Shown here: in pieces, positions 17,693 to 26,755 of the stretch
How positions within the stretch are numbered: the first letter of the stretch is position 1
Layout of the letters: each line of letters begins with the position of its first letter
Assembly: GCA_963774945.1 (NCBI GenBank)
Contig: CAVZHA010000015.1
Location: 1,116,001-1,180,000 of the forward strand
Direction: 5' to 3'
Source of the DNA: Trebonia sp963774945
GTDB lineage: Bacteria; Actinomycetota; Actinomycetes; Streptosporangiales; Streptosporangiaceae
Length of the DNA stretch: 64,000 nucleotides
The notes under the pieces: generated by a model
The model's database searches: none
Told to the model about the DNA's origin: nothing
Seen by the model: the letters and a program-made list of their open reading frames with translations, nothing else
Translations under genes and position numbers: made by a program

Positions 17693-18447
17693 CCTCGGGC
17701 GAGGAACTCCTCGATCGAGGCGGCGAGGGCGACCGGGGTCTCGAACATCGGGTAGTGGCCGGACCCGGGCAGGACCTGCAGTTCGGAGTTCGGGTACGGC
17801 TCCAGCCAGGCCTGCTCCATGAACTCGGCGGGCTGGGTGGGGTCGTGCTCGCCCGTGATGACCTTGACCGGGACCTGGTTGTCCTTGACCTGGGCGAGGA
17901 TGTCGGCCTTGGCCCAGGACTCGAGGTAGCGGCCGAACGCGGTCTGGTCGGAGTTCTCGAGCGAGTGCCGGACGACCGCGTCGACGAACGCGGCGGGCAG
18001 GCGGCGGCCGGTCGCGTGGTTGACGATCATCGCCCGGCTGGCCGGGCTGGCGGCGGCCGAGGCGAACAGGGACCATTCCGACTCGCCGAGCGGCAGGCCG
18101 CTGGCCGGGACCGGGGCCACGCCGACCAGGCGGCGGACCCGGTGCGGGGCCTGGAGCAGGACGTGCTGGATGGCGACGCCGCTCATCGAGTGGCCGACCA
18201 GGCTGAACCGGTCCCAGCCGAGGGCGTCGGCCAGCGCGATCGCGTCGGCGGCGGCCTCCGCCATCGTGAACTCGCCCGCCTCGTCCCTGCGGGAGCCGTA
18301 GCCGCGCAGGTCGGGGAAGACGTAGCTGAACCGGGCGGTGTCCAGGTAGTCGGTCAGGCTGCCCCAGCCCAGGGCCGAGCCGAACCAGCCGTGCAGCGCG
18401 ATGACGCGGTGGTCGCCGCGCCCGACCTTGACGTAGGAGCCAGCCAT
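17689..18447 (-). CDS. Alpha/beta hydrolase
   Basis: 252 residues from ATG 18447. Classic alpha/beta-hydrolase order: LHGWFG oxyanion region (~19), PDLRGYGSR, nucleophile elbow GHSMSG with Ser near residue 95, acid in ITGEHDP, and catalytic His in GSGHYPMFE. The cap region is short. Serine hydrolase of unknown substrate (esterase, lactonase and haloperoxidase-like proteins share this pattern). The frame extends 19 codons further upstream, but those lack a ribosome-binding site and similarity. Confidence 0.82.
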   Translation of the reverse strand: MAGSYVKVGRGDHRVIALHGWFGSALGWGSLTDYLDTARFSYVFPDLRGYGSRRDEAGEFTMAEAAADAIALADALGWDRFSLVGHSMSGVAIQHVLLQAPHRVRRLVGVAPVPASGLPLGESEWSLFASAAASPASRAMIVNHATGRRLPAAFVDAVVRHSLENSDQTAFGRYLESWAKADILAQVKDNQVPVKVITGEHDPTQPAEFMEQAWLEPYPNSELQVLPGSGHYPMFETPVALAASIEEFLARG

Positions 18448-18603
18448 GGCTCGTAACCTAGCGGAATTTATGTCCAGAATGTAGGTGTCTGTGAGACGGC
18501 GCAATGGGTTTCAGGCGGGGCAAACCGGCCGATACTGGGTTCGAATGAGGCGTTTAAGGTCGGTCGGCGCGCCGCCGGGCGACTTTCCGTGCTATACGCT
18601 AGC

Positions 18604-19250
18604 GTGCCCGACGTGGACCCAATCATTACCGCCGCCGCGATCACGGGCGGGATCGCCGCGTTCGGCATCGCGGGCACCGCGATGAGCGCGATCGTCGGCT
18701 CACGGAACACCCGGGTGGCGGCCGAGCAGACCGTCGAGGCCGCCCGCGCGGCCACCATGGCGCATCGCTCGAGGCGGCGCGCGAAGGCCAGCGCTGGGAA
18801 AGAGAGCACGCCGCCTACGTGGAGACGATCGCGGGCGTGCTCCGTCGTCAGCGGCAGCGTCGCTACCTGGTGACGAACTCGCTGAGCGAGGATTCTGATC
18901 AGCTCAGGGACTTCCTTGACGCGCATGATCCGCCGGGCTGGCTGGAGGCGCAGGCCCGGTTGATCGCGTGCGCGTCCGAGTGGGTGAAGGACGCGGCCGA
19001 GGCGTCCCGGCAGGCGCACCTCGAGGTCTGGGCCCGGGTGCACCGGTACCGGCTGATGGACGACGACAACCGGCTGGCGCTGGAATCCGGCCCGGGCGGC
19101 AGCGCGCCGTTCGACGGGCGTGAGCTGGTCGCGGCGCGGCGCGACATCGACGCGGCCATCGCCGATGCCGACGCGATGGACAACCTGCTGGTCACGCTCA
19201 TTCGCGAGGAGCAGCGGAGCAACGGCCGGACCGTGCTGACCGGCCAGTAG
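18604..19250 (+). CDS. Hypothetical protein with N-terminal membrane segment, frameshifted
   Basis: Starts at GTG 18604 just after a TATACG -10-like box, suggesting a leaderless mRNA. A hydrophobic segment (ITAAAITGGIAAFGIAGTAM, residues ~6-25) is followed by a long charged, mostly helical region. A missing base near 18768 shifts the frame; the continuation reads EAAREGQRWEREHAAYVETIAG and runs to QRSNGRTVLTGQ. The layout (short membrane segment plus coiled region) resembles small actinobacterial proteins of unknown function. No family recognised. Confidence 0.6.
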
Positions 19251-19279
19251 CGCCGGTTCGGGTTCGGGTTCGGCCGGGC

Positions 19280-20578
19280 TCAGCGGAAATTGCGCCGCAG
19301 TCCTGACCACACCTCGTCGTAGTCGCGCTGCCTGCTGAGGGCGTCCATCGCCTGCCTGGTCGGGAGGATGGTCCAGCGGGATTCGAACATGAACGCCAGC
19401 GTGTCGTCCAGCTTCTGCGGTGCCAGCTCGGCCGTGCTCGCCTTGGCGTAGGTGTCGGCGTCGGGGCCGTGGCTGGCGAACGTGTTGTGCAGCGAGCCGC
19501 CGCCGGGGGTGAACCCGGTCGCCTTGGCGTCGTAGGCGCCGGAGACCAGGCCCATGTACTCGGACATCACGTTGCGGTGGAACCACGGCGGGCGGAACGT
19601 GTTCTCGCCCACCAGCCAGCGCGGCGCGAAGACCACGAAGTCGACGTTGGCGAGGCCGGGTGTATCGGTGGGGCTGGTGAGGACGGTGAAGATCGACGGG
19701 TCCGGGTGGTCGTAGCTGATCGACCCGATCACCATGAAGTCCCTGGTGTCGTACTTGTACGGCGCGTAGCTGCCGTGCCAGGCGACCACGTCGAGCGGCG
19801 AGTGGTCGTACTCCGCCTCCCACAGGTTGCCGCCGAACTTGTTCACCACCAGGACCGAGTGGTCGCGCTCCTCGAAGGCGGCGTGCGGGTACTTGAAGTC
19901 GCGCTCGTTGGCGAGGCCGTTGGCGCCGATCGGCCCGCGCTCGGGGAGGGTGAAGGGGGCGCCGAAGTTCTCGCACAGGTAGCCCCGGGCGAACGCGTCC
20001 GGCAGCTCGACCCGGAACCGGATGCCGCGCGGCACCACCGCGATCTCGCCCGGGCTGACCCGGAGCGGGCCGAGCTCGGTGTGCAGGACGACCGCGTTCA
20101 GCTCGGGCACGAACAGCAGCTCGCCGTCGGCGTCGACGAAGTAACGGTCGCGCATGGACGCGTTGGCGGCGTAGAGGTGGATCGCCATCCCGGCCCTGGT
20201 CCGGCTGTCGCCGTTGCCGCCGACGGTGAAGAGGCCGTCGATGAAGTCGGTTTCCAGGTCGCTGACCGGGAGCGGGAACGGGTCCCAGCGCAGCCGGTTC
20301 GGATTCGGTTCGAGCTCGTCGAACGGGGTGGATTTTAGATTCCTATTGTCGATCCGGTGGAAGGCCGGGTGCCGGGCCGACGGCAGGATCCGGTACACCC
20401 AGGTGCGCTGGTTGACCGCGCGCGGCTGGGTGAAGGCGGTGCCGCTGAGCTGTTCGGCGTACAGGCCGAGGGGCGCCTGCTGGGGCGAGTTCCGGCCGAC
20501 GGGCAGGGCACCTTTGACCGCCTCTGTAACGAACTCGTTCCCAAAACCGCTTTCGTACTGGAAGTCGTCATCGGCCAC
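19280..20578 (-). CDS. hmgA: Homogentisate 1,2-dioxygenase
   Basis: Ring-cleaving non-haem iron dioxygenase of tyrosine/phenylalanine breakdown, converting homogentisate to maleylacetoacetate. 432 residues from GTG 20578, with GAGGAGG a few bases upstream; the full family length is 430-445. Signatures: FQYESGFGNEF at the start, PLGLYAEQLSGTAFT, and the iron ligands in WFHRNVMSEYMGL (His and Glu) and NTFASHGPD (His). Intact. No maleylacetoacetate isomerase or fumarylacetoacetase lies next to it, so the rest of the pathway is elsewhere. Confidence 0.95.
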   Translation of the reverse strand: MADDDFQYESGFGNEFVTEAVKGALPVGRNSPQQAPLGLYAEQLSGTAFTQPRAVNQRTWVYRILPSARHPAFHRIDNRNLKSTPFDELEPNPNRLRWDPFPLPVSDLETDFIDGLFTVGGNGDSRTRAGMAIHLYAANASMRDRYFVDADGELLFVPELNAVVLHTELGPLRVSPGEIAVVPRGIRFRVELPDAFARGYLCENFGAPFTLPERGPIGANGLANERDFKYPHAAFEERDHSVLVVNKFGGNLWEAEYDHSPLDVVAWHGSYAPYKYDTRDFMVIGSISYDHPDPSIFTVLTSPTDTPGLANVDFVVFAPRWLVGENTFRPPWFHRNVMSEYMGLVSGAYDAKATGFTPGGGSLHNTFASHGPDADTYAKASTAELAPQKLDDTLAFMFESRWTILPTRQAMDALSRQRDYDEVWSGLRRNFR

Positions 20579-20655
20579 AGTGCCGCCTCCTCGCTGCTCG
20601 TGCCTAGTCACGATCATGCATCCAAGCGAGGACGGCTGTCAGGCCGGGGCGGGTC

Positions 20656-20697
20656 CGACGCTTGGCAGACAGGAACCGACGCTTTACAGACATGAAC
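20656..20697. repeat. Two tandem 21-bp repeats upstream of hmgA
   Basis: CGACGCTTGGCAGACAGGAAC is one base over a quotable run, so only its outline matters: two 21-bp units share CGACGCTT, CAGACA and GAAC, differing at three positions. Located 80-120 bp upstream of the hmgA start, a plausible regulator-binding array. Confidence 0.5.
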
Positions 20698-20821
20698 GGA
20701 CGAGCGCATAGTTCGGCGGATTCTACAGTGAATCTGTCACTCAAACACAGTTAGCAACAGTTACTGTGGGGAAGTTGCGCCTACTCCGAGATTTGGGTCA
20801 CGAAGGAACTCGGGAGGTTGG

Positions 20822-21526
20822 ATGGCCGCCACCAGATGGCTCACGTTCGACTGCTATGGCACGATCGCGGACTGGAATTCGTGCATGCTGTCGGCTCTGG
20901 AACCGGTGGCCGGAGCGCAGGCGGACGCGCTGCTCGGCGCCTACCACCGCGCCGAGTCCATCCTCGAGGCGGCGCCGCAGTGGCGGCCGTACCGGGACGT
21001 CCTGACCGACGGGCTGGAGCTGGCGGCGCAGCGCAGCGGGGTGGCGCTTCCGGCCGCGGCCTCGGGCGCGCTGGTCGCGGCGTGGCCGGGGATGGAGATC
21101 TTCCCCGACGTGGCCGAGGCGCTGACCGACCTGGTCCGCTCCGGCTGGCGGCTGGGCGTGCTGACCAACTGCGACGACGATCTGTTCGCGAGCACGGCCG
21201 CCAAGCTGCCGGTGCCGGCCGAGGTCGTGGTGACGGCGGAGCAGGTGCGGTCCTACAAGCCGGACCTGGCGCACTTCAGGAAGTTCGCCGAGCTGACCGG
21301 GGCGACCCCGGCGAGCTGGATCCACGTCGCCAACAGCTGGGTGCACGACATCCTGCCGGCCTCCCGGATGGGGCTGCGCTCGGTCTGGGTCGACCGCGAC
21401 CGCACCGGGCACCCGGCCAAGTTCGCCGAGCGGCGGATCACGGCGATGCGCCGCCTGCCGGAGACGGTGCTCGATGTCAGCGTGCTGCCCGCCTGGTCGC
21501 TGCCGCGGGAGATAATTGACCAATGA
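20822..21526 (+). CDS. HAD superfamily hydrolase, haloacid dehalogenase type II-like
   Basis: 234 residues with the HAD motifs in order: nucleophile Asp in LTFDCYGTI (motif I, residue ~10), LTNCDDDLF (motif II), Lys in VRSYKPDLAHF (motif III) and HVANSWVHDI with VWVDR (motif IV region). The spacing matches the L-2-haloacid dehalogenase/HAD-IA group. Substrate uncertain: haloacids or phosphate esters. The ATG follows GGGAGGTTG. Its stop overlaps the start of the DinB gene (ATGA), so the two are translationally coupled. Confidence 0.82.
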   Translation: MAATRWLTFDCYGTIADWNSCMLSALEPVAGAQADALLGAYHRAESILEAAPQWRPYRDVLTDGLELAAQRSGVALPAAASGALVAAWPGMEIFPDVAEALTDLVRSGWRLGVLTNCDDDLFASTAAKLPVPAEVVVTAEQVRSYKPDLAHFRKFAELTGATPASWIHVANSWVHDILPASRMGLRSVWVDRDRTGHPAKFAERRITAMRRLPETVLDVSVLPAWSLPREIIDQ

Positions 21527-22048
21527 CCACCAGCGCTGACTTGCTCATCGACGGATTCGGCCGGATCAGGGAGAACGTTCTTGACATCCTCTCCGGAGCT
21601 GTCCCCGGCCCAGCTCGCCCATCAGGTCGCCCCGGGCGCCAACTCGATCAGCTGGCTCGTCTGGCACCTGACCCGGGTGCAGGACGACCACGTTTCCAAG
21701 GCGTTCGACGCCGCGCAGGTATGGTCCGCCGCGGGCTGGGCCGCGCGGTTCGGGCTGCCGGCCGGGACGATGGATATCGGCTACGGGCACACGTCCGCGC
21801 AGGCGGCCGAGGCGGGGGCGGCCACCGCGTCGGCGGAGCTGCTGGCGGAGTACCACGAGGCGACGCACGCGCAGACGGTGAAGCTGGTGTCCGGGGTGAC
21901 CGACGCCGACCTGCCGCGCATCGTCGACACCCGCTGGACGCCGCCGGTCACGCTGGCGGTGCGGCTGGTGTCGGTCCTCGACGACGACATGCAGCACGCG
22001 GGGCAGGCCGCGTACGTGCGGGGGCTGGTGCTTGGGGCCGGGGCCTAA
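21523..22048 (+). CDS. DinB family protein (mycothiol-transferase-like), frameshifted
   Basis: Four-helix-bundle DinB/DUF664 protein. MTTSADLLIDGFGRIREN at the start is followed, after an extra base near 21585-21590, by SPELSPAQLAHQV and the metal-binding pattern: His in WLVWHLTRVQDDH and, near the C-terminus, DDDMQHAGQAAYVRGL. Actinobacterial members act as mycothiol-dependent S-transferases with a divalent metal. The overlap with the HAD gene suggests a shared detoxification role; this is inference. Confidence 0.75.
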
Positions 22049-22393
22049 CCGGTCCTGGCCTCGCTCGGCGAAGGCGAGCGCCTCGGCGGCCAGGGCCGAC
22101 CAGCTCAACGCGGAGCCTGGGTCCGGGCCTGCCGCGAACCATTCGCGCATCGGGGTGCCCTTGTTGGCGTCGAAGTGGGCGCCGTGGCCGGCCGCGACCA
22201 GGGCCGCCACCCGGTCGGCGGGCAGCTTGACCACCAGCGCGCCGCGGACGAACATGGCGAAGATCTTGCCCCGGTAGCGCAGCGCCGAGCGGCCGAAGCC
22301 CGCCCCGCCGCGCGGCGGGGTCACCCCGTCGACGTCGTTGAACTCAGTGACCAGGTCCTCGAAACGCGCCCTGGACGGCGGGTCCGGCTGCAT
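22045..22393 (-). CDS. TfoX/Sxy N-terminal-like protein
   Basis: About 115 residues from ATG 22393. FEDLVTEFNDVDGVTPP, then ALRYRGKIFAMFVRGALVVKLPADRVAALVAAGHGAHFD and GTPMREWFAAG match small TfoX/Sxy-type or MmcQ-like proteins of actinobacteria; function unknown. The frame has no stop until far into the convergent DinB gene. A one-base shift near 22060 would give the stop at 22045-22047, which is used here. It starts 4 bp after the methyltransferase stop, so both form one operon. The end is uncertain. Confidence 0.6.
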
Positions 22394-22397
22394 GGCC

Positions 22398-23763
22398 TCA
22401 GTCTACGGGGCCGCAGATGAGGCCCCAGGGTTTGTCGTTCACGCGGGTGATGACGATGGTGGCGCGGTCAGGGCCGGCCAGCTTGAGACGGCGGTGGATC
22501 TGGTCGACGTCGCCCGCCAGGCCGCGGCGGCGGATGTCGGCCGCGCCGATGCCGAGCTCGCGCAGTCGTTTGGCGAAGCGCTTCTCGTTCCAGGGGGCGG
22601 AGTCGAGGACGCGGAGCGTGCGCGCGAACGGGGTCTGCACCGGGCGGTCGAGGGTGAGGAAGGCGATCTGCGGGTCGATCTTGGCGACGTCGCCGGCCCG
22701 CTGTCGCCTTCGACGGGGCTGCCGTCGCGGCCGTGGCCGACCCCGAGCGAGCGGGCCAGGTCCTCGACCAGGCCGGACCGGGTGACGGCGGGGTTCGGGT
22801 CGAGCAGGTACTCGCGCGGCTCGGTGACCGGCACCGGGTCACCGGGGCAGGCGACGAGCGCGTGCGCGACCGAGCCGGACAGCACCAGCGCGCGGCGCGG
22901 GCCGCCGGCGCCGGCCGCGGGGGCCGTCGCCAGGGCCGGGGACCAGAGGACGGCCTCCTTGAGGTCGCGGCCGTCGGCGATGAACTCCGCCTCCCAGCCG
23001 TCCGGTATCAGGTCGGCCGGGAGCCCGGGAGCGGCCTTGACGCAGACGGCGGGCAGGCGTTCTGCGAGCGCGAAGCACCAGTCGAGCGGCGGCTCGGACA
23101 GGCCGGCCCTGAACCGGTGCGGCGCGCCTGGTGCGGCGCTGCCCGTTCTGGCTGCGGTGGCGGCGCCGGTCCTGGCCGAGGAGGCGGCCGTTCCGGCCGT
23201 TCCGCGGCCGGCGGTGCCGCGGCCGGCGGTGCCGGGCCGGCGGTGCCGGGGCCGGAGCGGCGGGCCGGGTCGATGAAGACCGCGTCGAGGCCGTCGAGCC
23301 TGAGGTCGCGCACGTCGGCCACGACCGCGCGCACGTTCGCCGCCTGCCCGTAGACGCCGGCGTTGTGCAGGGCGAGCCGGGCGTGCACGTCGTCCCGGTC
23401 GACCGCCAGCGCCTCCCGGCCGGACGCGAGCGCGAGCAGGTCGCCGCCGATCCCGCAGCACAGGTCGGCCACCCGGCGGGCGCCGCCGAACCGCGCGGCC
23501 CGGTAGCGCGCGATCGGCTCCGAGGACGACTGCTCGTACCCGGCCCTGGTGAACAGCATCTGCATCGCCCGGCTGAACTTCGCCCGGGCCGCCAGGCGGA
23601 GCTCGTGCTGGGCGGTGGCCGCCGCGACCAGGTCGGCCGGGTACTGGCGGCGCAGCCTGACCGCGAGCGCGAGCGGGGTCGCGCCGCCGTCCGGCTCGGC
23701 CGCGAGCAGCGCCAGCAGCTCTTGCCCGGGCGGGGTGAGCAGGACGGTCGGGTCGGCGTTCAT
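22398..23763 (-). CDS. SAM-dependent methyltransferase with THUMP-like domain, frameshifted
   Basis: From ATG 23763. An N-terminal helical region (LTPPGQELLALL, LAVRLRRQYPADLVAAA) is followed by a class I methyltransferase core: ARRVADLCCGIGGDLLAL (SAM motif I), ALAVDRDDVHARLALHNA (motif II) and DAVFIDPARR (motif IV). A C-terminal THUMP-like domain ends in RATIVITRVNDKPWGLICGP. Two frame changes are needed: near 23240, within a CCGCGGCCGGCGGTG-type repeat (23180-23265) that adds Pro/Ala codons, and near 22695. Probably an RNA or small-molecule methyltransferase; the target is unknown. Confidence 0.75.
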
Positions 23764-23881
23764 CGCCTTGAGGCTAGTGCAGCGTCCCGCGTATTCGCGG
23801 TGGCGGTTGCTCATGGCCGGGGCGGTTGCCTGCGCCACCGGGGGTGAGGACGCATTCCCGGCGCTCGATACGCTGCCCTGC

Positions 23882-25139
23882 ATGAGCGAGAGCAGCCTGT
23901 TTCAGCCGGCCGGGCGCAGCTGGGACGTGATCGACCTGCTGGGCGAGATCGAGGACATCGGGGCCGACCCGGTGCGAGGCGGTTACTCGCGGTTTGTGTT
24001 CGAGCCGGCCGAGCTGGAGCTGCGGGCGTGGTTCACCGGGCGCGCGCGGGCGCTCGGGCTGGCGGTCGAGCTCGACCGCAACGGCAACCTGTGGGCGTAC
24101 TGGGGCGGCCGCGGCGGCGGCACGATCGCCGTCGGCAGTCACCTCGACTCGGTGCCGGGCGGCGGCGCGCTCGACGGCCCGCTGGGGGTGGCGTCGGCGC
24201 TGTCGGCCGTCGCCCGGCTCAGGTCGGACGGTCTCACCCCGTCCCGGCCGGTCGCGGTGGTCGCGTTCGCCGAGGAGGAGGGGTCGAGGTTCGGCATCGC
24301 CTGCCTCGGGTCGAAGCTGACGGCGGGCGCGATCGGGCCGGAATCGGCGCTCCGGCTGACCGACCCGGCGGGCATCACGTTCGGCGACGCCGCCGCGACG
24401 GCCGGGGTGGATCCGGCCGGGGTCGGCCGGGACGACGCGCGGCTGGCCGAGCTCGCCGCCTTCGTCGAACTGCACGTGGAACAGGGCCGGGGGCTGGCCG
24501 ACGTGGGGGCGCCGGTCGCGGTCGCGTCCGGCATCCTCGCGCACGGCCGGTGGCGGCTGCGGTTCACCGGGGAGGGCAACCACGCCGGGGCCACCCCGAT
24601 GGCGGGCCGTCGTGATCCGCTGGCGGCCGCGGCGGCGGCCATCCTCGCGGCCCAGGCGATCGCGGCCGGCCGCGACGACCCGCTCAACGGCAGCAACGCC
24701 CGGGCCACGGTCGGGCGGCTGGTCCCGGTGCCGGGCGGCACTAACGTCATCGCGTCCCGGGTCGACGCCTGGCTGGACCTGCGCGGCGGACGTCGACGCC
24801 GATGCCCGAGCGCTGCTGGCCGAGGTCCTGGCGGCGGCCGAGGAGGCCGCCGCCGCGCACGGCTGCGCGCTCGAGGTGACCGAGGAGTCCTACGCGGACA
24901 CCGTGGTCTTCGACCCGGCCCTGCGGGACCGGATCGGTGACGTCCTCGGCATGCCGCCGGTGCTGGCGACCGGGGCGGGCCACGACGCCGGCGTGCTCGC
25001 GGCCGAGTTGCCGACCGCGATGCTGTTCGTCCGCAATCCGACCGGGGTGTCGCACTCGCCGTTCGAGACCGCCAGCGACGACGACTGCCGGGCGGGCGTC
25101 GAGGCGCTGACGGCCGTGCTGCGCGATCTGGCGGGCTAG
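23882..25139 (+). CDS. M20 family allantoate amidohydrolase / N-carbamoyl amino acid hydrolase, frameshifted
   Basis: Zinc amidohydrolase of about 419 residues. Metal ligands are visible in GSHLDSV (His), GALDGPLG (Asp), AFAEEEGSRF (Glu pair) and VELHVEQG (His), with the final His in GVSHSPFE. The dimerisation domain has GEGNHAGATPMAGRRDPL, the hallmark of the allantoate/carbamoyl group. An extra G near 24788 (CGCGGCGGACG) shifts the frame; the rest continues DVDADARALLAEVL to the stop at 25139. The exact substrate (allantoate, N-carbamoyl-amino acid, ureidoglycine) cannot be fixed because no other purine or hydantoin genes are adjacent. Confidence 0.8.
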
Positions 25140-25147
25140 CTGGCGGG

Positions 25148-25612
25148 CTAGCTCGCGCCGAACCAGCCCGGCACGTCCAGCCGGAAGGTCTCGGCTGGGG
25201 TCATGGTGCGCAGGCTGGCCTCCAGGTCATCGACCCGTTCCTGGCCGAGGGTCCGGGCCCAGCGGGCGCGGATGTCGGTGAAGATCTCGGCCGAGAGGGT
25301 CAGCGCATCGATGCCGCGCGGGGTGAGGCGGACCAGCTTCCTGCGGCGGTCGTGGCCGTCGCCCGCCCGCTCGACGTAGCCGAGCGCCTCCAGCCGCTCC
25401 ACGGTCTTGCCCGCCGCCTGCTTGGAGATGCCGAGCCGGCGGCCGACCTCGGTCGCGGTCGCGCCGCTGAACCCGATCGCCTGCATCGCGAACCCGTGCG
25501 CGGGGCGCATGTCCTGGTGACCGCGGCGGGCGAGTTCGGCGTGCAGTTCGTCGATGATCGACCGGAAACCGGCGAACAGCAGCAGCGGCAGCTCGTAGCC
25601 AGCGCTTGACAT
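25148..25612 (-). CDS. MarR family transcriptional regulator
   Basis: 154 residues from ATG 25612. The winged helix contains SGATATEVGRRLGISKQAAGKTVERLEALGYVERAGDGHDRRRKLVRLTPRG in family order, with the recognition helix around SKQAAGKTVERL and the wing D-x-R-R-R. It is divergent from the carboxymuconolactone-decarboxylase-like gene and shares a 63-bp region holding a palindrome, so it probably represses both. Ligand unknown; MarR/AhpD-like pairs often respond to oxidants or phenolics. Confidence 0.85.
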   Translation of the reverse strand: MSSAGYELPLLLFAGFRSIIDELHAELARRGHQDMRPAHGFAMQAIGFSGATATEVGRRLGISKQAAGKTVERLEALGYVERAGDGHDRRRKLVRLTPRGIDALTLSAEIFTDIRARWARTLGQERVDDLEASLRTMTPAETFRLDVPGWFGAS

Positions 25613-25615
25613 AAT

Positions 25616-25654
25616 AGACAACCTCGTTTACCGTTTTAGACAACCAAGTTGTCT
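25616..25654. promoter_or_regulatory. MarR operator
   Basis: Perfect palindrome AGACAACCAAGTTGTCT at 25638-25654 plus an extra AGACAAC half-site at 25616-25622, between the divergent MarR and AhpD-like genes. Confidence 0.7.
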
Positions 25655-25675
25655 TTATCTGCAGGAGCATACGCG

Positions 25676-26210
25676 ATGTTCACCGAGCACACCATCGAGT
25701 CCGCGCCGACCGCCGCCCGGCGTTCCATGACCGCCACGATCAGCCACAACGGGTACCTTCCGACCGCCGTGGGGCTGATGGCGACCTCACCGGAGCTGCT
25801 CGACGGCTTCCTGAAGATGAGCGCGGCGTTCGAGGGGACCACGCTCGATCCCCTCGCCCGGGAGACGTTGATCATGACCATGGCGACCAGGAACGGCTGT
25901 CATCTGTGCGTGGCCATGCACACCGCCCGGCTCACCACGCTGGGAGCCGATGACGCGCTGATCGCGGCGCTGCGGACCGGCTCGGCGCTGGCGGACGAGC
26001 GTCTGGAGGCGATCCGGGTGTTCACCCTGCGGGTGCTCGACACCACCGGGCGACGTGGGCGATGACGCGCTGAAGGCGTTCCTCGGCCAGGGCTACACCG
26101 AGCGGAACGCGCTCGAGGTCGTGCTCGGCATCGGCGCCTACACCATGTCCACCCTGGCCAACCGGCTCACCGGCGCCCCCATCGACGAGCCGCTGCGTGA
26201 GTTCGCGTGA
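25676..26210 (+). CDS. Carboxymuconolactone decarboxylase family (AhpD-like) protein, frameshifted
   Basis: About 178 residues. ATG 25676 follows CAGGAG. An all-helical AhpD-like fold has the redox motif GCHLCVAMHT (C-x-x-C with a downstream His) near residue 77, preceded by ARETLIMTMATRNG. A gained G at about 26051 (ACCGGGCGAC) shifts the frame; the continuation is DALKAFLGQGYTERNALEVVLGIGAYTMSTLANRLTGAP, a normal C-terminal repeat half. The C-x-x-C motif suggests peroxidase or disulfide-reductase activity rather than true muconolactone decarboxylation. Under control of the adjacent MarR. Confidence 0.82.
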
Positions 26211-26248
26211 ACCCGGCTGGCGGATAGGTCGCGAATCGCGGAATTTCA

Positions 26249-26362
26249 TGCTGTTATCTGCCCGGACGCGGTGGCGGAAATTATTGCGCGACGTTTGTGC
26301 CGGGATGCCGAGCGTTTTGTCGCGCAATAATTCGCCGCCGCCCTGCTTCTTGCTGTTATCTG
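26249..26362. repeat. Structured element with flanking TGCTGTTATCTG repeats
   Basis: TGCTGTTATCTG occurs at 26249-26260 and again at 26351-26362 in the same orientation. Between them lies a perfect 14-bp inverted repeat, AATTATTGCGCGAC (26279-26292) and its complement (26319-26332), with a 26-nt loop. The whole unit is about 114 bp, lower in GC than its surroundings, and sits in a 545-bp gap without genes. A related direct-repeat pair occurs at 49044-49132. Confidence 0.6.
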
Positions 26363-26458
26363 ACGCCGGGGTGAAGGCGCGGCGGTTTCAGGCGAAGCCG
26401 GAGCCGGGGCTCGGAACCGGGGAGGGTGTGGAGGTCTTTGGGTGCGGGGTTGCTGCCG

Positions 26459-26728
26459 GGGGTGAGATGCGCGCTGTGGGTGTCGGGGGACTTGGCGGTG
26501 GTGGGTCAGCAGGGGGGTAAGGTGCGCGCCGCCGGGGTGGGGGAACTTGGAGGTGGAGGGTCAGCACGGGGTGAGGCGCGCTGCCGGGTGGAGGACTTGG
26601 AGGTGGAGGTTCGGCACGGGGTGTGAAGTGCGCGCGCTTTGGGTGTGAGGGGGCTTGGCGGTGGAAGGTCAGGATGGGGTGGGGTGCGTGTTGCCGGGGT
26701 GGGGGGCTTGGAGGTGGAGGGTCAGTGC
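26459..26728. repeat. Five imperfect tandem repeats of 50-58 bp
   Basis: Units begin at about 26459, 26512, 26568, 26618 and 26676. Each holds GGGGTGAGGTGCGCGC, then GGGG-x-CTTGGAGGTGGAGG, then GTCAGCAC, with point changes and small indels. A partial unit precedes them. The array is non-coding, between the AhpD-like gene and the 3' end of the aroK-aroB fusion. Confidence 0.7.
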
Positions 26729-26755
26729 GGGGGGTGGGGAACGGGGCCTGGGGAG

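Noticed and set aside
18468..20338. Long frames overlapping homogentisate dioxygenase on the opposite strand or in other phases
   Set aside because: Shadow frames of a highly conserved enzyme with no domain of their own.
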